A stretch of 64,000 nt of DNA from an uncultured Flavobacteriaceae bacterium (GTDB taxonomy: Bacteria; Bacteroidota; Bacteroidia; Flavobacteriales; Flavobacteriaceae). The stretch is taken from positions 1 through 64,000 of the forward strand of contig CANMFO010000007.1 in the NCBI GenBank assembly GCA_947497245.1, given 5' to 3'. A model generated the notes under the pieces. That model was given only the letters and a program-made list of their open reading frames with translations. It was not told the origin of the DNA and ran no database searches. Positions 18,172-27,283 of the stretch are shown here, in pieces. How positions within the stretch are numbered: position 1 is the first letter of the stretch; each line of letters begins with the position of its first letter. Made by a program: the position numbers and the translations under genes.

Positions 18172-20040
18172 ATGTTCGCAGAACAATATGATGTGATTGT
18201 GGTAGGCGGGGGTCACGCAGGGGCGGAGGCCGCTGCTGCAGCGGCCAATATGGGCTCTACCACCTTGTTGGTCACAATGAACCTGCAAACCATCGGGCAA
18301 ATGTCCTGCAACCCGGCGATGGGAGGTATTGCCAAAGGACAGATCGTCCGGGAGATCGACGCACTTGGAGGATACAGTGGAATGGTCACCGACAGGTCGG
18401 CCATCCAGTTCAAGATGTTGAACAAATCCAAGGGACCGGCCATGTGGAGCCCAAGGGCGCAGAACGACCGGATGCGTTTTGCGGAGGAATGGCGTTTGGC
18501 CTTGGAGAACACCCCGAACTGCGATTTCTATCAGGAAATGGTAAGCGGTATCCTGGTGGAAGGGGATCGGGTTGTTGGGGTCCGCACCTCCTTGGGGATT
18601 GACATTAAGGGAAGGTCCGTTGTCCTTACCAATGGGACTTTCTTGAATGGGTTGATCCACATTGGGGAGAAGCAATTTGGGGGTGGACGCTCTGGGGAAA
18701 AGGCCTCTACCGGAATTACGGAACAGCTTACCGCATTTGGTTTTGACAGTGGAAGAATGAAGACGGGTACCCCACCGAGGGTGGATGGCCGCTCTTTGGA
18801 TTATGATGCGATGATTCCCCAGCCCGGTGATGCCATCCCGGAAAAGTTCTCTTATTTGGAAGGTCCTGTGCTGCAAAGGCAACGGGATTGTCATATGACA
18901 CATACCAGTGCACTGGTGCACGATTTGCTGCGCGAGGGATTTGATCGCTCGCCGATGTTCAATGGCAGTATCAAGAGCATCGGACCGCGTTACTGCCCAT
19001 CCATAGAAGATAAGATCAACCGGTTTGCCGAGAAGGACAGCCATCAATTGTTCGTTGAACCCGAGGGATGGAATACGGTTGAGGTCTACGTAAACGGATT
19101 TTCGACATCGCTTCCTGAGGAGATACAATACAAGGCACTGCGTTCGGTCAAAGGTTTTGAAAACGTCAAGTTTTTCAGACCGGGATACGCCATTGAATAT
19201 GACTATTTTCCACCGACCCAGCTGAAGCACACATTGGAGACCAAGTTGCTGGAAAACCTTTATTTTGCGGGGCAGATCAATGGGACGACGGGTTATGAAG
19301 AGGCGGCCGCCCAAGGTTTGATGGCGGGGGTCAATGCGCATTTAAAGATCAACGAAAAGCCCGCCTTGATCCTCCAAAGGGATGAGGCTTATATCGGGGT
19401 GCTGATTGATGACCTGATTACCAAGGGAACGGAAGAACCCTACCGGATGTTCACGTCACGCGCCGAATATCGGACCCTGCTTCGGCAAGACAATGCGGAT
19501 TTGCGACTTACCCCCAAAAGTCATGAAATTGGACTTGCCAAGGACGATCGCCTAAGAAGGATGGAGGAGAAACTGCGAAAATCGGATGCCTTCGTCAAAT
19601 TTTTTAGGAAGACCAGCGTAAGACCAGATGACATCAACCCCATTCTGCAAAGTGTCGATTCTGCTTTGGTAAGTCAATCGGACAAAATGTTCAAGGTGTT
19701 TTCACGGCCAAATGTGAGCATGGGACATATGATGCAATTGGACGCGGTTGCCGATTATGTAGCGGAAAACGCGCTGGACAGGGAAGTGATGGAGCAAGCG
19801 GAAATACAGATAAAATATGCGGGCTATATCGAGAAGGAAAAGAATAATGCGGACAAATTGCAGCGTTTGGAGAATGTGGGTATCCCGCAAAATTTTGATT
19901 ACTCGAAGTTAAAATCACTTTCGTACGAGGCAAGGGAAAAGTTGAATGCCATACGTCCGGTGACCATCGCACAAGCCGCTAGGGTAAGCGGTGTGAACCC
20001 TTCCGATATCAGTGTGTTGTTGGTGTATTTGGGAAGATAG
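18172..20040 (+). CDS. mnmG: tRNA uridine-5-carboxymethylaminomethyl(34) synthesis enzyme MnmG (GidA)
   Basis: 622 aa, the family length. With MnmE it installs the cmnm5 group on U34 of certain tRNAs, using FAD, NADH and methylene-tetrahydrofolate. The FAD dinucleotide fold VIVVGGGHAGAEAA is at residues 8-21. The conserved segments CNPAMGGIAKGQIVREIDALGG and MKTGTPPRVDG, the catalytic-region NGLIHIG and the C-terminal domain are all intact. The ATG at 18172 is preferred over a TTG three codons earlier. MnmE is not in the window. The gene is bracketed by two identical parS-like sites, in line with the frequent origin-proximal position of gidA. Confidence 0.97.
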   Translation: MFAEQYDVIVVGGGHAGAEAAAAAANMGSTTLLVTMNLQTIGQMSCNPAMGGIAKGQIVREIDALGGYSGMVTDRSAIQFKMLNKSKGPAMWSPRAQNDRMRFAEEWRLALENTPNCDFYQEMVSGILVEGDRVVGVRTSLGIDIKGRSVVLTNGTFLNGLIHIGEKQFGGGRSGEKASTGITEQLTAFGFDSGRMKTGTPPRVDGRSLDYDAMIPQPGDAIPEKFSYLEGPVLQRQRDCHMTHTSALVHDLLREGFDRSPMFNGSIKSIGPRYCPSIEDKINRFAEKDSHQLFVEPEGWNTVEVYVNGFSTSLPEEIQYKALRSVKGFENVKFFRPGYAIEYDYFPPTQLKHTLETKLLENLYFAGQINGTTGYEEAAAQGLMAGVNAHLKINEKPALILQRDEAYIGVLIDDLITKGTEEPYRMFTSRAEYRTLLRQDNADLRLTPKSHEIGLAKDDRLRRMEEKLRKSDAFVKFFRKTSVRPDDINPILQSVDSALVSQSDKMFKVFSRPNVSMGHMMQLDAVADYVAENALDREVMEQAEIQIKYAGYIEKEKNNADKLQRLENVGIPQNFDYSKLKSLSYEAREKLNAIRPVTIAQAARVSGVNPSDISVLLVYLGR

Positions 20041-20047
20041 ACACAAA

Positions 20048-20063
20048 TGTTCCACGTGGAACA
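20048..20063. promoter_or_regulatory. parS-like palindrome 2 (ParB binding site)
   Basis: An identical TGTTCCACGTGGAACA begins 8 bases after the mnmG stop; its symmetry continues for three more base pairs on each side (AAA/TTT). This copy is intergenic. Confidence 0.78.
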
Positions 20064-20161
20064 TTTGGACTTATTAAAAAAACCATCTTCTTTTTACTGC
20101 ATGTTTTTTGGCGTTGGCGCAGTTTTTGAGGTATTGTTTTTATAGACCAAACCCTCCAAAA

Positions 20162-20722
20162 ATGCCTCGCTTACTTTCCTTTATTTGTGCGATTCTTGTT
20201 CTGCAGTCCTGTATTCCCTTACGTGTTGCCCCGACGATCGACGATTACAGGGTGACCCGGGGAAGGAAGTTTAAGCGCGGCCTTCCCCAGCGTGAAATGT
20301 TCGTTTTCCAAGACCCTAAGAATGCAGGCCAGTTTTACGATTATGTGAATACCAAGTTCGAATTGAACGATGAAAAAGTCTATGACGATGTACCTTTCGA
20401 AATTCACGGGGACACTTTCTTTTTTTCGTTTTATGAGGTCGAGATTGCGGATAAATCCTTAAACCTGTTTCCTTTCGCTTTGGATGTTTTTTTAAACGGC
20501 GCTTTGGGAAACGAGGACTTCGAACCCATTTTGTCGGAGGGTTCGGAAGGGGTGGTCAGACAGGGGAACTGGTATATTGCCATCGAAGTATACAGCGATA
20601 GTGAGAAAGATTGTCTCCTTCCGGATTCCCTTTCACGGGAAGCAGTTTTAAAGTATCTTTCGGCGGTAAAGAAAGAATACCTGTCTACGCACAATTACAA
20701 TGAAGTCGTATTTAAAAATTAA
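20162..20722 (+). CDS. Uncharacterised lipoprotein
   Basis: 186 aa from the ATG at 20162, chosen because it starts a lipoprotein signal peptide (MPRLLSFICAILVLQSC, Cys17 after LQS). The mature part is mixed and soluble, with no motif I recognise (YDYVNTKFELND, DVPFEIHGDTFFFSFYEVEI). It lies 121 bases after mnmG and overlaps the next gene, a methyltransferase, by 23 bases, so the two are likely co-transcribed. No function is proposed. Confidence 0.75.
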   Translation: MPRLLSFICAILVLQSCIPLRVAPTIDDYRVTRGRKFKRGLPQREMFVFQDPKNAGQFYDYVNTKFELNDEKVYDDVPFEIHGDTFFFSFYEVEIADKSLNLFPFALDVFLNGALGNEDFEPILSEGSEGVVRQGNWYIAIEVYSDSEKDCLLPDSLSREAVLKYLSAVKKEYLSTHNYNEVVFKN

Positions 20723-21527
20723 GGACCATGTTGTTTCCGGTGAGGAGTTCGAACTGCTTCACCATGAGGACCTGGACATGCTGATTACCAAACCCCGGCC
20801 CGAAAAACTGGATGGCTACTACAAGAGCGACACCTATATTTCCCATACCGATTCCACAAAGACCTGGGTGGACAAACTATACCAGATTGTAAAAAAATAC
20901 AGCCTCAACAGAAAGATGGGCTTGATCGGCCAGTATGTACAAGACAAAAAGACCTTGTTGGATTTTGGAGCGGGAACAGGGGATTTTTTGGGATTGGCCA
21001 AACGGAAAGGGTGGGAGGTGTACGGAGTGGAACCCAATGAAGCTGCCAGAGCGAAGGCCGGGCAAAAAGGTGTCATTCTCGTGCCCGAAATTCCTTCCGG
21101 GCACACGAAAAAATATCAACTTATTACCCTATGGCACGTACTGGAGCATCTGCCCGATCTGGAACAACAGATTTCGGCCCTGGTAGAAAGGTTGGGGAAA
21201 GGAGGTGCCTTGGTGATCGCTGTCCCCAATTTTAAAGCATTCGACGCACAGTATTACAAAGAGTCTTGGGCGGCCTACGATGTGCCCCGGCACCTCTGGC
21301 ATTTTTCACGTACTTCCATTGAAAAATTGTTTGCCCGGCATGATATGAAAATCGTGGAAGTTAAGCCCATGGTCTTCGATGCTTTCTATGTTTCCCTATT
21401 GTCGGAAAAATACAAAAGGGGAAAGCAACATTATCCAATGGCCTTTCTCAATGGCCTGCGTTCCAATATCAAGGCCTGGGGTACCGGGGAATATTCCTCC
21501 CAAATCTATATCCTTCGTAGGGAATAG
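20700..21527 (+). CDS. Class I SAM-dependent methyltransferase
   Basis: 275 aa. The SAM-binding motif LLDFGAGTGDFLGLAKRKG is at about residues 86-104, followed by YGVEPNEAARAKA (motif II) and LITLWHVLEHLPD (motif IV-like), then the post-motif VIAVPNFKAFDAQYY. The HVLEH and VPRHLWHFS pattern is typical of the Methyltransf_23/UbiG-like group. The N-terminal 80 residues (GYYKSDTYISHTDS) are also typical of this group in Bacteroidetes. The substrate is unknown; sugar or small-molecule methylation is possible. It overlaps the preceding lipoprotein gene. Confidence 0.88.
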   Translation: MKSYLKIKDHVVSGEEFELLHHEDLDMLITKPRPEKLDGYYKSDTYISHTDSTKTWVDKLYQIVKKYSLNRKMGLIGQYVQDKKTLLDFGAGTGDFLGLAKRKGWEVYGVEPNEAARAKAGQKGVILVPEIPSGHTKKYQLITLWHVLEHLPDLEQQISALVERLGKGGALVIAVPNFKAFDAQYYKESWAAYDVPRHLWHFSRTSIEKLFARHDMKIVEVKPMVFDAFYVSLLSEKYKRGKQHYPMAFLNGLRSNIKAWGTGEYSSQIYILRRE

Positions 21528-21843
21528 GCGGCAAAGGGACATTTGGAAGCGGCGTTTTGGAATTGCTTGCCTCGGAATGCCATAATTGGGGGGGCGAACC
21601 ATCCGAAATGCGTTTTAAGACTATTTCCCGTGCTTTCGGCCTGCACCATGTGCATTGCGTCCAGACCACATAAGATCTTTGAAATACGGCGGCTTTTAGA
21701 AGGTCAATTTCAATAGAAAAAATCAATCAAAAAACAACAATAAAATAAAAATTACTTATACTTCACACCTCCAGCCGGAGGCAGGAATCTTGGCTTGGGG
21801 ATTAAAAAACCAAATAGATTACATTACATTAAAAAAGCTTTCC
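21528..21843. other. Gene-free stretch before the OmpH-like gene
   Basis: I see no gene here. It becomes AT-rich after 21715. One short imperfect palindrome (CCTCCAGCCGGAGGCAGG, near 21768-21785) resembles intergenic repeats seen in flavobacteria; no function is assigned. Confidence 0.5.
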
Positions 21844-21851
21844 TACTTTTG
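21844..21851 (+). promoter_or_regulatory. -7 promoter element of the OmpH-like gene
   Basis: TACTTTTG (TAnnTTTG) lies 36 bases before the ATG at 21888. No clear -33 element is seen. Confidence 0.5.
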
Positions 21852-21887
21852 CCCAGCTTCAAAAATAGAAATTTAAAAAGTCGAACA

Positions 21888-22394
21888 ATGAAAAAAGCGA
21901 TCCTAGCGGTGCTAGTTCTTGGCATGGTCTCGTGTCAACAGGAAAAAATAGGGTACGTTGATAACGTAAAGCTAATGAACGATTACCAGGAGAAAATTGA
22001 TGTCGAGGCCAAGTTCAAGGTGAAAGCAGAGGCCATGGCCAAAAAGAAGGACAGTATATCACAGGCATTCCAACTGGAAGCGCAGGCATTTCAGGCAAAG
22101 GCCCAGAGCATGTCGCAGAAGAAGGCCCAGGAAGAGTATGGCCTTATGCAGCAAAAAGGACAATTTATCGGACAGCAGCTACAGCAGGAAGAACAGCAAC
22201 TACAGCTTGAAGGGCAAACCGAAATGGACAGTATCGTGAGCAAGGTAAAGAAAGAGATCAAGGCCTATGGCAAGGCCCAGGGTTATTCCTATATATTGGG
22301 AGGCGGTGATGGAGGAAGTGTACTATATGGTCTGGAAGCCAACGACCTTACGGATGAAATAGTCCAGCTGTTGAACGGCAAGTACAAGGAGTAA
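21888..22394 (+). CDS. OmpH/Skp-like chaperone lipoprotein
   Basis: 168 aa from the ATG at 21888, which starts a lipoprotein signal (MKKAILAVLVLGMVSC, Cys16). The body is a long Gln/Lys/Glu/Ala-rich helical hairpin (about 35-125), as in OmpH/Skp, beginning IGYVDNVKLMNDYQEK and ending with the Skp-like IKAYGKAQGYSYILGGGDGGSVLYG. Skp holds unfolded outer-membrane proteins in the periplasm. The lipid anchor is unusual for classical Skp but occurs in Bacteroidetes homologues. It is monocistronic, with its own promoter element and a strong terminator. Confidence 0.85.
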   Translation: MKKAILAVLVLGMVSCQQEKIGYVDNVKLMNDYQEKIDVEAKFKVKAEAMAKKKDSISQAFQLEAQAFQAKAQSMSQKKAQEEYGLMQQKGQFIGQQLQQEEQQLQLEGQTEMDSIVSKVKKEIKAYGKAQGYSYILGGGDGGSVLYGLEANDLTDEIVQLLNGKYKE

Positions 22395-22415
22395 AGTTAT
22401 TTTTAATATCGAACG

Positions 22416-22449
22416 GCCCCAAGGATGTTGCGTTCCTTGGGGCTTTTTT
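22416..22449 (+). terminator. Rho-independent terminator of the OmpH-like gene
   Basis: A 10-bp stem (GCCCCAAGGA / TCCTTGGGGC) with an 8-base loop is followed by a T-run. It slightly overlaps the stop of the convergent gene. Confidence 0.9.
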
Positions 22450-22846
22450 ATGGACGCAACAAGAACACCAAAAAGATGGCCGGAATAAAATAAACCGCGA
22501 TGGTCTTGGCTCCTTCATAATCCTTGGCCATGCGCTGACCGAACAGCAACATGAGCAGGGAAACACAGGACACTATTGCACCATAGAGGGCCAGCGTAGT
22601 TTTCCCCGTGATCGCAATTTGATAAAGTCCAATGGCACAAAGTGTTCCGGCGGCCATTTCCGAAAGGAGCACAATGGCCAATAAAAAGGGTACCAGTCCT
22701 TTCAAAGGGGTCTTGGCAAAGTGTCCTTTTAGCCAGGAAAGGTTGCCGGCCCAGTCAATGATTTTATCGATGCCACTCTGCAAAAAGGTAATGGCAAGAA
22801 AAAGCAACAATAAGATTTCAGTAGGGTATTTCAAGATAGCGTCCAT
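22448..22846 (-). CDS. DoxX-like small membrane protein
   Basis: 132 aa with four predicted membrane segments (about 9-27, 48-70, 80-102 and 114-131). The N-terminal LLLLFLAITFLQSGIDKIIDW segment and overall layout fit the DoxX family (compare the usual FLxxGxxKl...W motif). The biochemical role of these proteins is poorly defined. It lies 69 bases downstream of holB on the same strand and converges with the OmpH-like gene. Confidence 0.7.
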   Translation of the reverse strand: MDAILKYPTEILLLLFLAITFLQSGIDKIIDWAGNLSWLKGHFAKTPLKGLVPFLLAIVLLSEMAAGTLCAIGLYQIAITGKTTLALYGAIVSCVSLLMLLFGQRMAKDYEGAKTIAVYFIPAIFLVFLLRP

Positions 22847-22915
22847 ATTGTAAATATAAGGTCCAAAAATTCCAGGAGCGGTCCGGTCTCGCCCGATACG
22901 ATCCTTGTAAAGATA

Positions 22916-24067
22916 CTAAGCCGCTCTTTTATGGAGCAGCCGGGTCAACTTTATTGAAAGATCGGTGAATATTATTTTGGCATTTCCGTTTCGCTCTATA
23001 TGGTAAATGGCGTCTTCCAGTTCGGCAGAAATATCCAGCATATTGTTCTCGTGCACAAAAGGGGCGAACTTCTCCAATTGGAACCCATCGACGTGGATTT
23101 GCATGAAAGCCAGTTCCTTGGCGTTGTAATTAATGAGCATGGCCTGTCGGAAGACCGCAATGCAGTATCGCAAAAATTTCTTTTGGGTTTCACGGCCGGT
23201 CGCCGCTACCTCCTCGCTCCAAAGGATAAGCTCGTGTATGGCGGCCTTGTTGCCCTTGGCCTTAAAGGCACTTCGGACCCATTGCACGAACCATTTTTCG
23301 AAGACCAAATCCTCAGAATCCTTGTTCATAAGATCCAGGGCCTTGTTAAAATTACCGTGGGCCTCTTGTGCCAATCGCATGGCCTCGGACCGGTCCAATC
23401 CGCGGACGGTCAATGCGTTGCAAATGATTTCCTCCGCAAGGGGGGGGAAATGGAGTATCTGGCAACGGGAGCGGATGGTCTGCAACACTTGCTCCTCGTC
23501 CTCGGCAATCAATAGGAAGACCGTTTTTTCAGGAGGTTCTTCGATAAGTTTCAGGAGTTTGTTGGAGGCCGCTATATTCATTTTGTCCGCCATCCAAATA
23601 AGCATCACCTTATAGCCTCCCTCGTATGATTTTAAGGCGAGCTTTCGCACGATGTCCTGGGCCTCATCGACCCCGATCTGACCTTGTTTTTTCTCTATCC
23701 CGATCAATCGGTACCAGTCAAATAGATTTCCATAGGGCTGTTCTTGGAGGAACTGGCGCCACTCCCGCATATAGTGGTCGCTTACGGCATGGCTCCGGAC
23801 CTTGTCGCTGTTCGCCACTGGAAAGGCAAAATGCATATCGGGATGTGAAATCCCTTCGAATTTGGCATTGCAGGCCTGGTCCGACCCTAGGTTTTCTCCA
23901 TTTTGGTTATTGCAAATCAGGTATTGTGCGTAGGCCAATGCCATGGGCAAGGTACCACAGCCCTCGGGACCAACGAACAGTTGTGCGTGGGGGATCCGGC
24001 CGGAATCGGCGCTTGTTGCCAAATGGTTTTTGATATGGGAAAGCCCTAGAATATCCTTGAACAGCAT
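22916..24067 (-). CDS. holB: DNA polymerase III delta' subunit
   Basis: 383 aa. It is a clamp-loader AAA+ subunit: with delta and tau/gamma it loads the beta clamp at replication forks. The start MLFKDILGLSHIKNHLATSADSGRIPHAQLFVGPEGCG is characteristic. The P-loop is degenerate (GPEGCGT, no GKT), as expected for delta', which does not hydrolyse ATP. The sensor 1 region (NKLLKLIEEPPEKTVFLLI) and an arginine-finger-like IRSRCQ near residue 205 are present. The Zn module is reduced to a few Cys. It diverges from pgk. A TATCTTTG -7 element ends only 4 bases before the ATG. Confidence 0.92.
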   Translation of the reverse strand: MLFKDILGLSHIKNHLATSADSGRIPHAQLFVGPEGCGTLPMALAYAQYLICNNQNGENLGSDQACNAKFEGISHPDMHFAFPVANSDKVRSHAVSDHYMREWRQFLQEQPYGNLFDWYRLIGIEKKQGQIGVDEAQDIVRKLALKSYEGGYKVMLIWMADKMNIAASNKLLKLIEEPPEKTVFLLIAEDEEQVLQTIRSRCQILHFPPLAEEIICNALTVRGLDRSEAMRLAQEAHGNFNKALDLMNKDSEDLVFEKWFVQWVRSAFKAKGNKAAIHELILWSEEVAATGRETQKKFLRYCIAVFRQAMLINYNAKELAFMQIHVDGFQLEKFAPFVHENNMLDISAELEDAIYHIERNGNAKIIFTDLSIKLTRLLHKRAA

Positions 24068-24071
24068 GTTC

Positions 24072-24079
24072 CAAAGATA
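24072..24079 (-). promoter_or_regulatory. -7 promoter element of holB, abutting the start codon
   Basis: Minus strand TATCTTTG (TAnnTTTG) with only four bases (GAAC) before the ATG. If used, the transcript would be leaderless or nearly so. Confidence 0.45.
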
Positions 24080-24255
24080 GTTTTTTTAAGGAAAAGCCCA
24101 GCGGGGTCTTGAGGTGGAGCTCCGCTCTCAAGGCACAAAGCCAAGCCCGGGATCAATAACGGAGAGCACCACTGGGTGCGACCGACCAGGGCCGTTTGTA
24201 CGTTCGCGGCCCAAATTATTGGCCCGGGACCCTTCATCCCAAGATTAGAAATCTT

Positions 24256-24263
24256 TACATTTG
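24256..24263 (+). promoter_or_regulatory. -7 promoter element of pgk
   Basis: TACATTTG (TAnnTTTG), 25 bases before the pgk ATG at 24289. Confidence 0.5.
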
Positions 24264-24288
24264 CCACGCTGTACAAAAACTTACCAAA

Positions 24289-25482
24289 ATGAAGACCATA
24301 GACGATTTTGATTTCGAGAACCAAAAAGCATTGATACGGGTAGATTTTAATGTTCCCTTGGATGCGGAATTTAATGTCACCGATACCAACAGAATTGAGG
24401 CCGCAAAGCCTACCATCATCAAAGTATTGGAAGACGGCGGAAGCGCCGTACTCATGTCCCACCTGGGAAGGCCGAAAGGAGATCGGAACCCGGACCTTTC
24501 GTTAAAGCACATTTGCCACGCCGTTTCCGAGGTCATCGGTGTCCAAGTAAAGTTTGTTGGGGACTGCGTTGGGGAAATGGCCGAAAAAGCGGTTGCCGAA
24601 ATGCAGGCCGGAGAGGTGTTGCTGTTGGAGAACCTCCGTTTTCATTCGGAAGAGGAAAGGGGAGACAAGGCTTTTGCCGAACAACTCTCGAAATTGGGGG
24701 ATATTTATGTAAACGATGCTTTCGGCACGGCACATAGGGCACATGCATCCACCACCATTGTGGCCGGCTTCTTTCCCGGAAAAAAAAGTTTCGGATATTT
24801 ATTGGCGAAGGAAATAGAGGCCATCGAAAAAGTGATGCGGACCGGGGAAAAACCGGTTTTGGCCATTTTGGGCGGGGCGAAGGTATCTTCCAAAATAACG
24901 ATCATAGAAAATATCCTGGACAAGGTGGACCATCTGATTATCGGTGGTGGAATGACCTATACCTTTGTAAAGGCCCAAGGAGGGCAGGTGGGCGATTCTA
25001 TTTGTGAGGACGACAAAATGGAACTGGCCCTGGATATTTTGAAACAGGCCAGGGACAAGGGAGTGGAAGTGCACCTTCCCGTTGATGTACTCGCAGCCAA
25101 TGACTTCGCCAATACGGCGGATACCCAAGTGGTCGACGTGGATAAGATCCCCAGTGGATGGCAGGGCTTGGATGCCGGTCCGGCGACCTTGGAAAATTTC
25201 GGGGAGATCATACGGAAGTCCAAAACCATTTTGTGGAACGGTCCGGTGGGCGTATTTGAAATGGAAAACTTCGCCAAGGGAACCATCGCCGTGGGGAACT
25301 TCATAGATGAAGCCACCCAGAACGGAGCATTTTCACTGGTGGGCGGCGGAGATTCCGTGGCCGCCGTGAAGCAGTTTGGCTTTGAACACAAGGTTAGTTA
25401 TGTCTCTACCGGGGGAGGTGCCATGTTGGAAAGCCTGGAGGGGAAAACCTTGCCGGGAATTGCTGCAATAATCGAGGGATAA
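24289..25482 (+). CDS. pgk: Phosphoglycerate kinase
   Basis: 397 aa, the bacterial norm. It transfers phosphate between 1,3-bisphosphoglycerate and ADP in glycolysis. The signature [12 protein letters not shown] is at residues 14-25, the substrate loop [11 protein letters not shown] near 57-67, the hinge GGAKVSSKI near 200, and the C-terminal nucleotide loop GGGDSVAAV and STGGGAMLE are intact. The ATG at 24289 ([13 protein letters not shown]) is selected because the sequence upstream of it is unlike the family and a -7 element lies between. Monocistronic. Confidence 0.97.
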   Translation: MKTIDDFDFENQKALIRVDFNVPLDAEFNVTDTNRIEAAKPTIIKVLEDGGSAVLMSHLGRPKGDRNPDLSLKHICHAVSEVIGVQVKFVGDCVGEMAEKAVAEMQAGEVLLLENLRFHSEEERGDKAFAEQLSKLGDIYVNDAFGTAHRAHASTTIVAGFFPGKKSFGYLLAKEIEAIEKVMRTGEKPVLAILGGAKVSSKITIIENILDKVDHLIIGGGMTYTFVKAQGGQVGDSICEDDKMELALDILKQARDKGVEVHLPVDVLAANDFANTADTQVVDVDKIPSGWQGLDAGPATLENFGEIIRKSKTILWNGPVGVFEMENFAKGTIAVGNFIDEATQNGAFSLVGGGDSVAAVKQFGFEHKVSYVSTGGGAMLESLEGKTLPGIAAIIEG

Positions 25483-25593
25483 AGGCGTTATCGATTAAAG
25501 GTACGGACACTTTCAGACGGGCGTTCCGAACCCAAAAGTTTTATTCTCCCGGAAAAAAACCTATTTTCGTTGACTTTCGGAAAAGTACTGAAG

Positions 25594-27270
25594 ATGGTAG
25601 CAAAAAGAACAAGGTATTTCTTGGTATTCGGACTTCTTGTGGTCGCTTTCCCCTCAATGGCACAGGAAAACGACTCTATTTCCATTGCCCAGAAAAAAAT
25701 CGACAGTATGGAATCCAAGCAGATTCCCTTGGACACCACTGCTATGGATATGAAAGGGGTGGAACAGATGGAGCTGATGGATTCCGAATCGGACCTGTTG
25801 GACAATCCCATGGTTTTTACCAAGGAGGAGGGCAAGAGCAAGTACAACCTAAGGGACCATCCTGCCGCGGCGATATACGACAGCCTTTGGATGAAGGAAC
25901 TTCACGAAGCCGCAGCACTTTTTGATGAGATGTACGAGGAAGTGTCGCATTTGGAAACCGATGATACCCCCCCGACCGATGAAGAATATGTCTACAATCT
26001 GCCCACCGATACCTTGAAGGCACGATTGGCGAAACTCAATCAAAAGACACCTTTCAACGTTGCCTATAACCCCTCACTTGAAAATGTTATCAAATCGTTC
26101 CTCACCCGCAAAAGGGGATTGATGGAACGGATGCTTACCGTAAGCCAATTCTACTTTCCACTTTTCGAGCAGCAGTTGGACAATTACGACATCCCATTGG
26201 AGATGAAATACCTTTCCATTGTAGAGTCTGCCCTGAACCCGCGGGCCCGATCTAGGGTCGGAGCTACCGGGCTTTGGCAATTTATGTACGGTACCGGGAA
26301 AATGTACAAACTGGATGTGAGCAGTTATGTCGACGAGCGCAGAGACCCGATTAAGTCTACCGAGGCTGCCTGCAAATATTTGGCAAAGCTATACGATGTT
26401 TTTGATGACTGGGACCTTGCCCTGGCGGCCTACAATTCGGGCCCTGGAAACGTAAACAAGGCCATTCGGAGATCCGGGGGCTACAAGAACTATTGGAACA
26501 TCCGTCGAAACCTGCCCCGAGAGACCGCGGGCTATGTGCCGGCTTTTTTGGCGACCATGTATTTGTTCGAATATGCGGAGGAACACGAGCTCAAGGGCAA
26601 GAAGGTGGAGCGGGCCTATTTTGAGACCGACACCATACACGTTAAGAGCCTGATCACCTTTGAACAGATTTCAGAACTGGTCGATGTCAGCATGGAGGAA
26701 CTCCAGGTTTTGAATCCATCCTATAAGTTGAATGCGATACCTTTTGTCAAAGGGAAGGACTATTCCCTCCGGTTGCCGAAGGAGGCCATGGGAAAATTCG
26801 TCGCCAACGAAATACAGATTTATGCCCACGTAAAAAAAGAGTTCGAGAGCAAGGAGAGCCCATTGCCCCGACTGGTCAAGCAGGCGCAGAACGATAGGAT
26901 ACGCTACCGGGTGAGGAGCGGGGACTATTTGGGGAGAATCGCGGAACGCTATGGGGTTCGGGTGAGCCAGATCAAACAATGGAACGGTCTCCGGAGCAAC
27001 AATCTGAGGATCGGACAGCGGTTGACCATCTTCCCGAGATACCGGGGAAATCGGGCGGTATCCCCTGCAAAATCGACGGCGACCGCCTCAAAAAAGCAAT
27101 CGTTGCCTTCCGGGGCAAAGGTGCATACGGTGCAGAGCGGGGACTCCCTTTGGACCATTTCCAGAAAATATCCCGGAATTTCCGTCGAAAATTTACGAGA
27201 ATGGAACGGTATTAGTGGTAAGAACCTAAAACCGGGCACAAAACTGAAATTGTGCGATTGTCCATCGTAA
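25594..27270 (+). CDS. Lytic murein transglycosylase with LysM domains (MltD-like)
   Basis: 558 aa from the ATG at 25594 (signal peptide 1-24, SMAQ). An SLT domain spans about 195-310, with catalytic Glu211 in LSIVESALNPRARS and the GATGLWQF and ALAAYNSGPGNV motifs. A degenerate LysM-like region lies near 348-394. Two clear LysM repeats lie at 437-480 (YRVRSGDYLGRIAERYGV) and 510-553 (HTVQSGDSLWTISRKY). It cleaves glycan strands to 1,6-anhydro ends in the periplasm, and LysM holds it on peptidoglycan. The next gene, a DUF4837 lipoprotein 13 bases on, is likely co-transcribed. Confidence 0.93.
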   Translation: MVAKRTRYFLVFGLLVVAFPSMAQENDSISIAQKKIDSMESKQIPLDTTAMDMKGVEQMELMDSESDLLDNPMVFTKEEGKSKYNLRDHPAAAIYDSLWMKELHEAAALFDEMYEEVSHLETDDTPPTDEEYVYNLPTDTLKARLAKLNQKTPFNVAYNPSLENVIKSFLTRKRGLMERMLTVSQFYFPLFEQQLDNYDIPLEMKYLSIVESALNPRARSRVGATGLWQFMYGTGKMYKLDVSSYVDERRDPIKSTEAACKYLAKLYDVFDDWDLALAAYNSGPGNVNKAIRRSGGYKNYWNIRRNLPRETAGYVPAFLATMYLFEYAEEHELKGKKVERAYFETDTIHVKSLITFEQISELVDVSMEELQVLNPSYKLNAIPFVKGKDYSLRLPKEAMGKFVANEIQIYAHVKKEFESKESPLPRLVKQAQNDRIRYRVRSGDYLGRIAERYGVRVSQIKQWNGLRSNNLRIGQRLTIFPRYRGNRAVSPAKSTATASKKQSLPSGAKVHTVQSGDSLWTISRKYPGISVENLREWNGISGKNLKPGTKLKLCDCPS

Positions 27271-27283
27271 ATCGATAACCCAT

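Noticed and set aside
18079-19341. 420-codon minus-strand frame
   Set aside because: Fully antisense to mnmG, whose motifs are intact.
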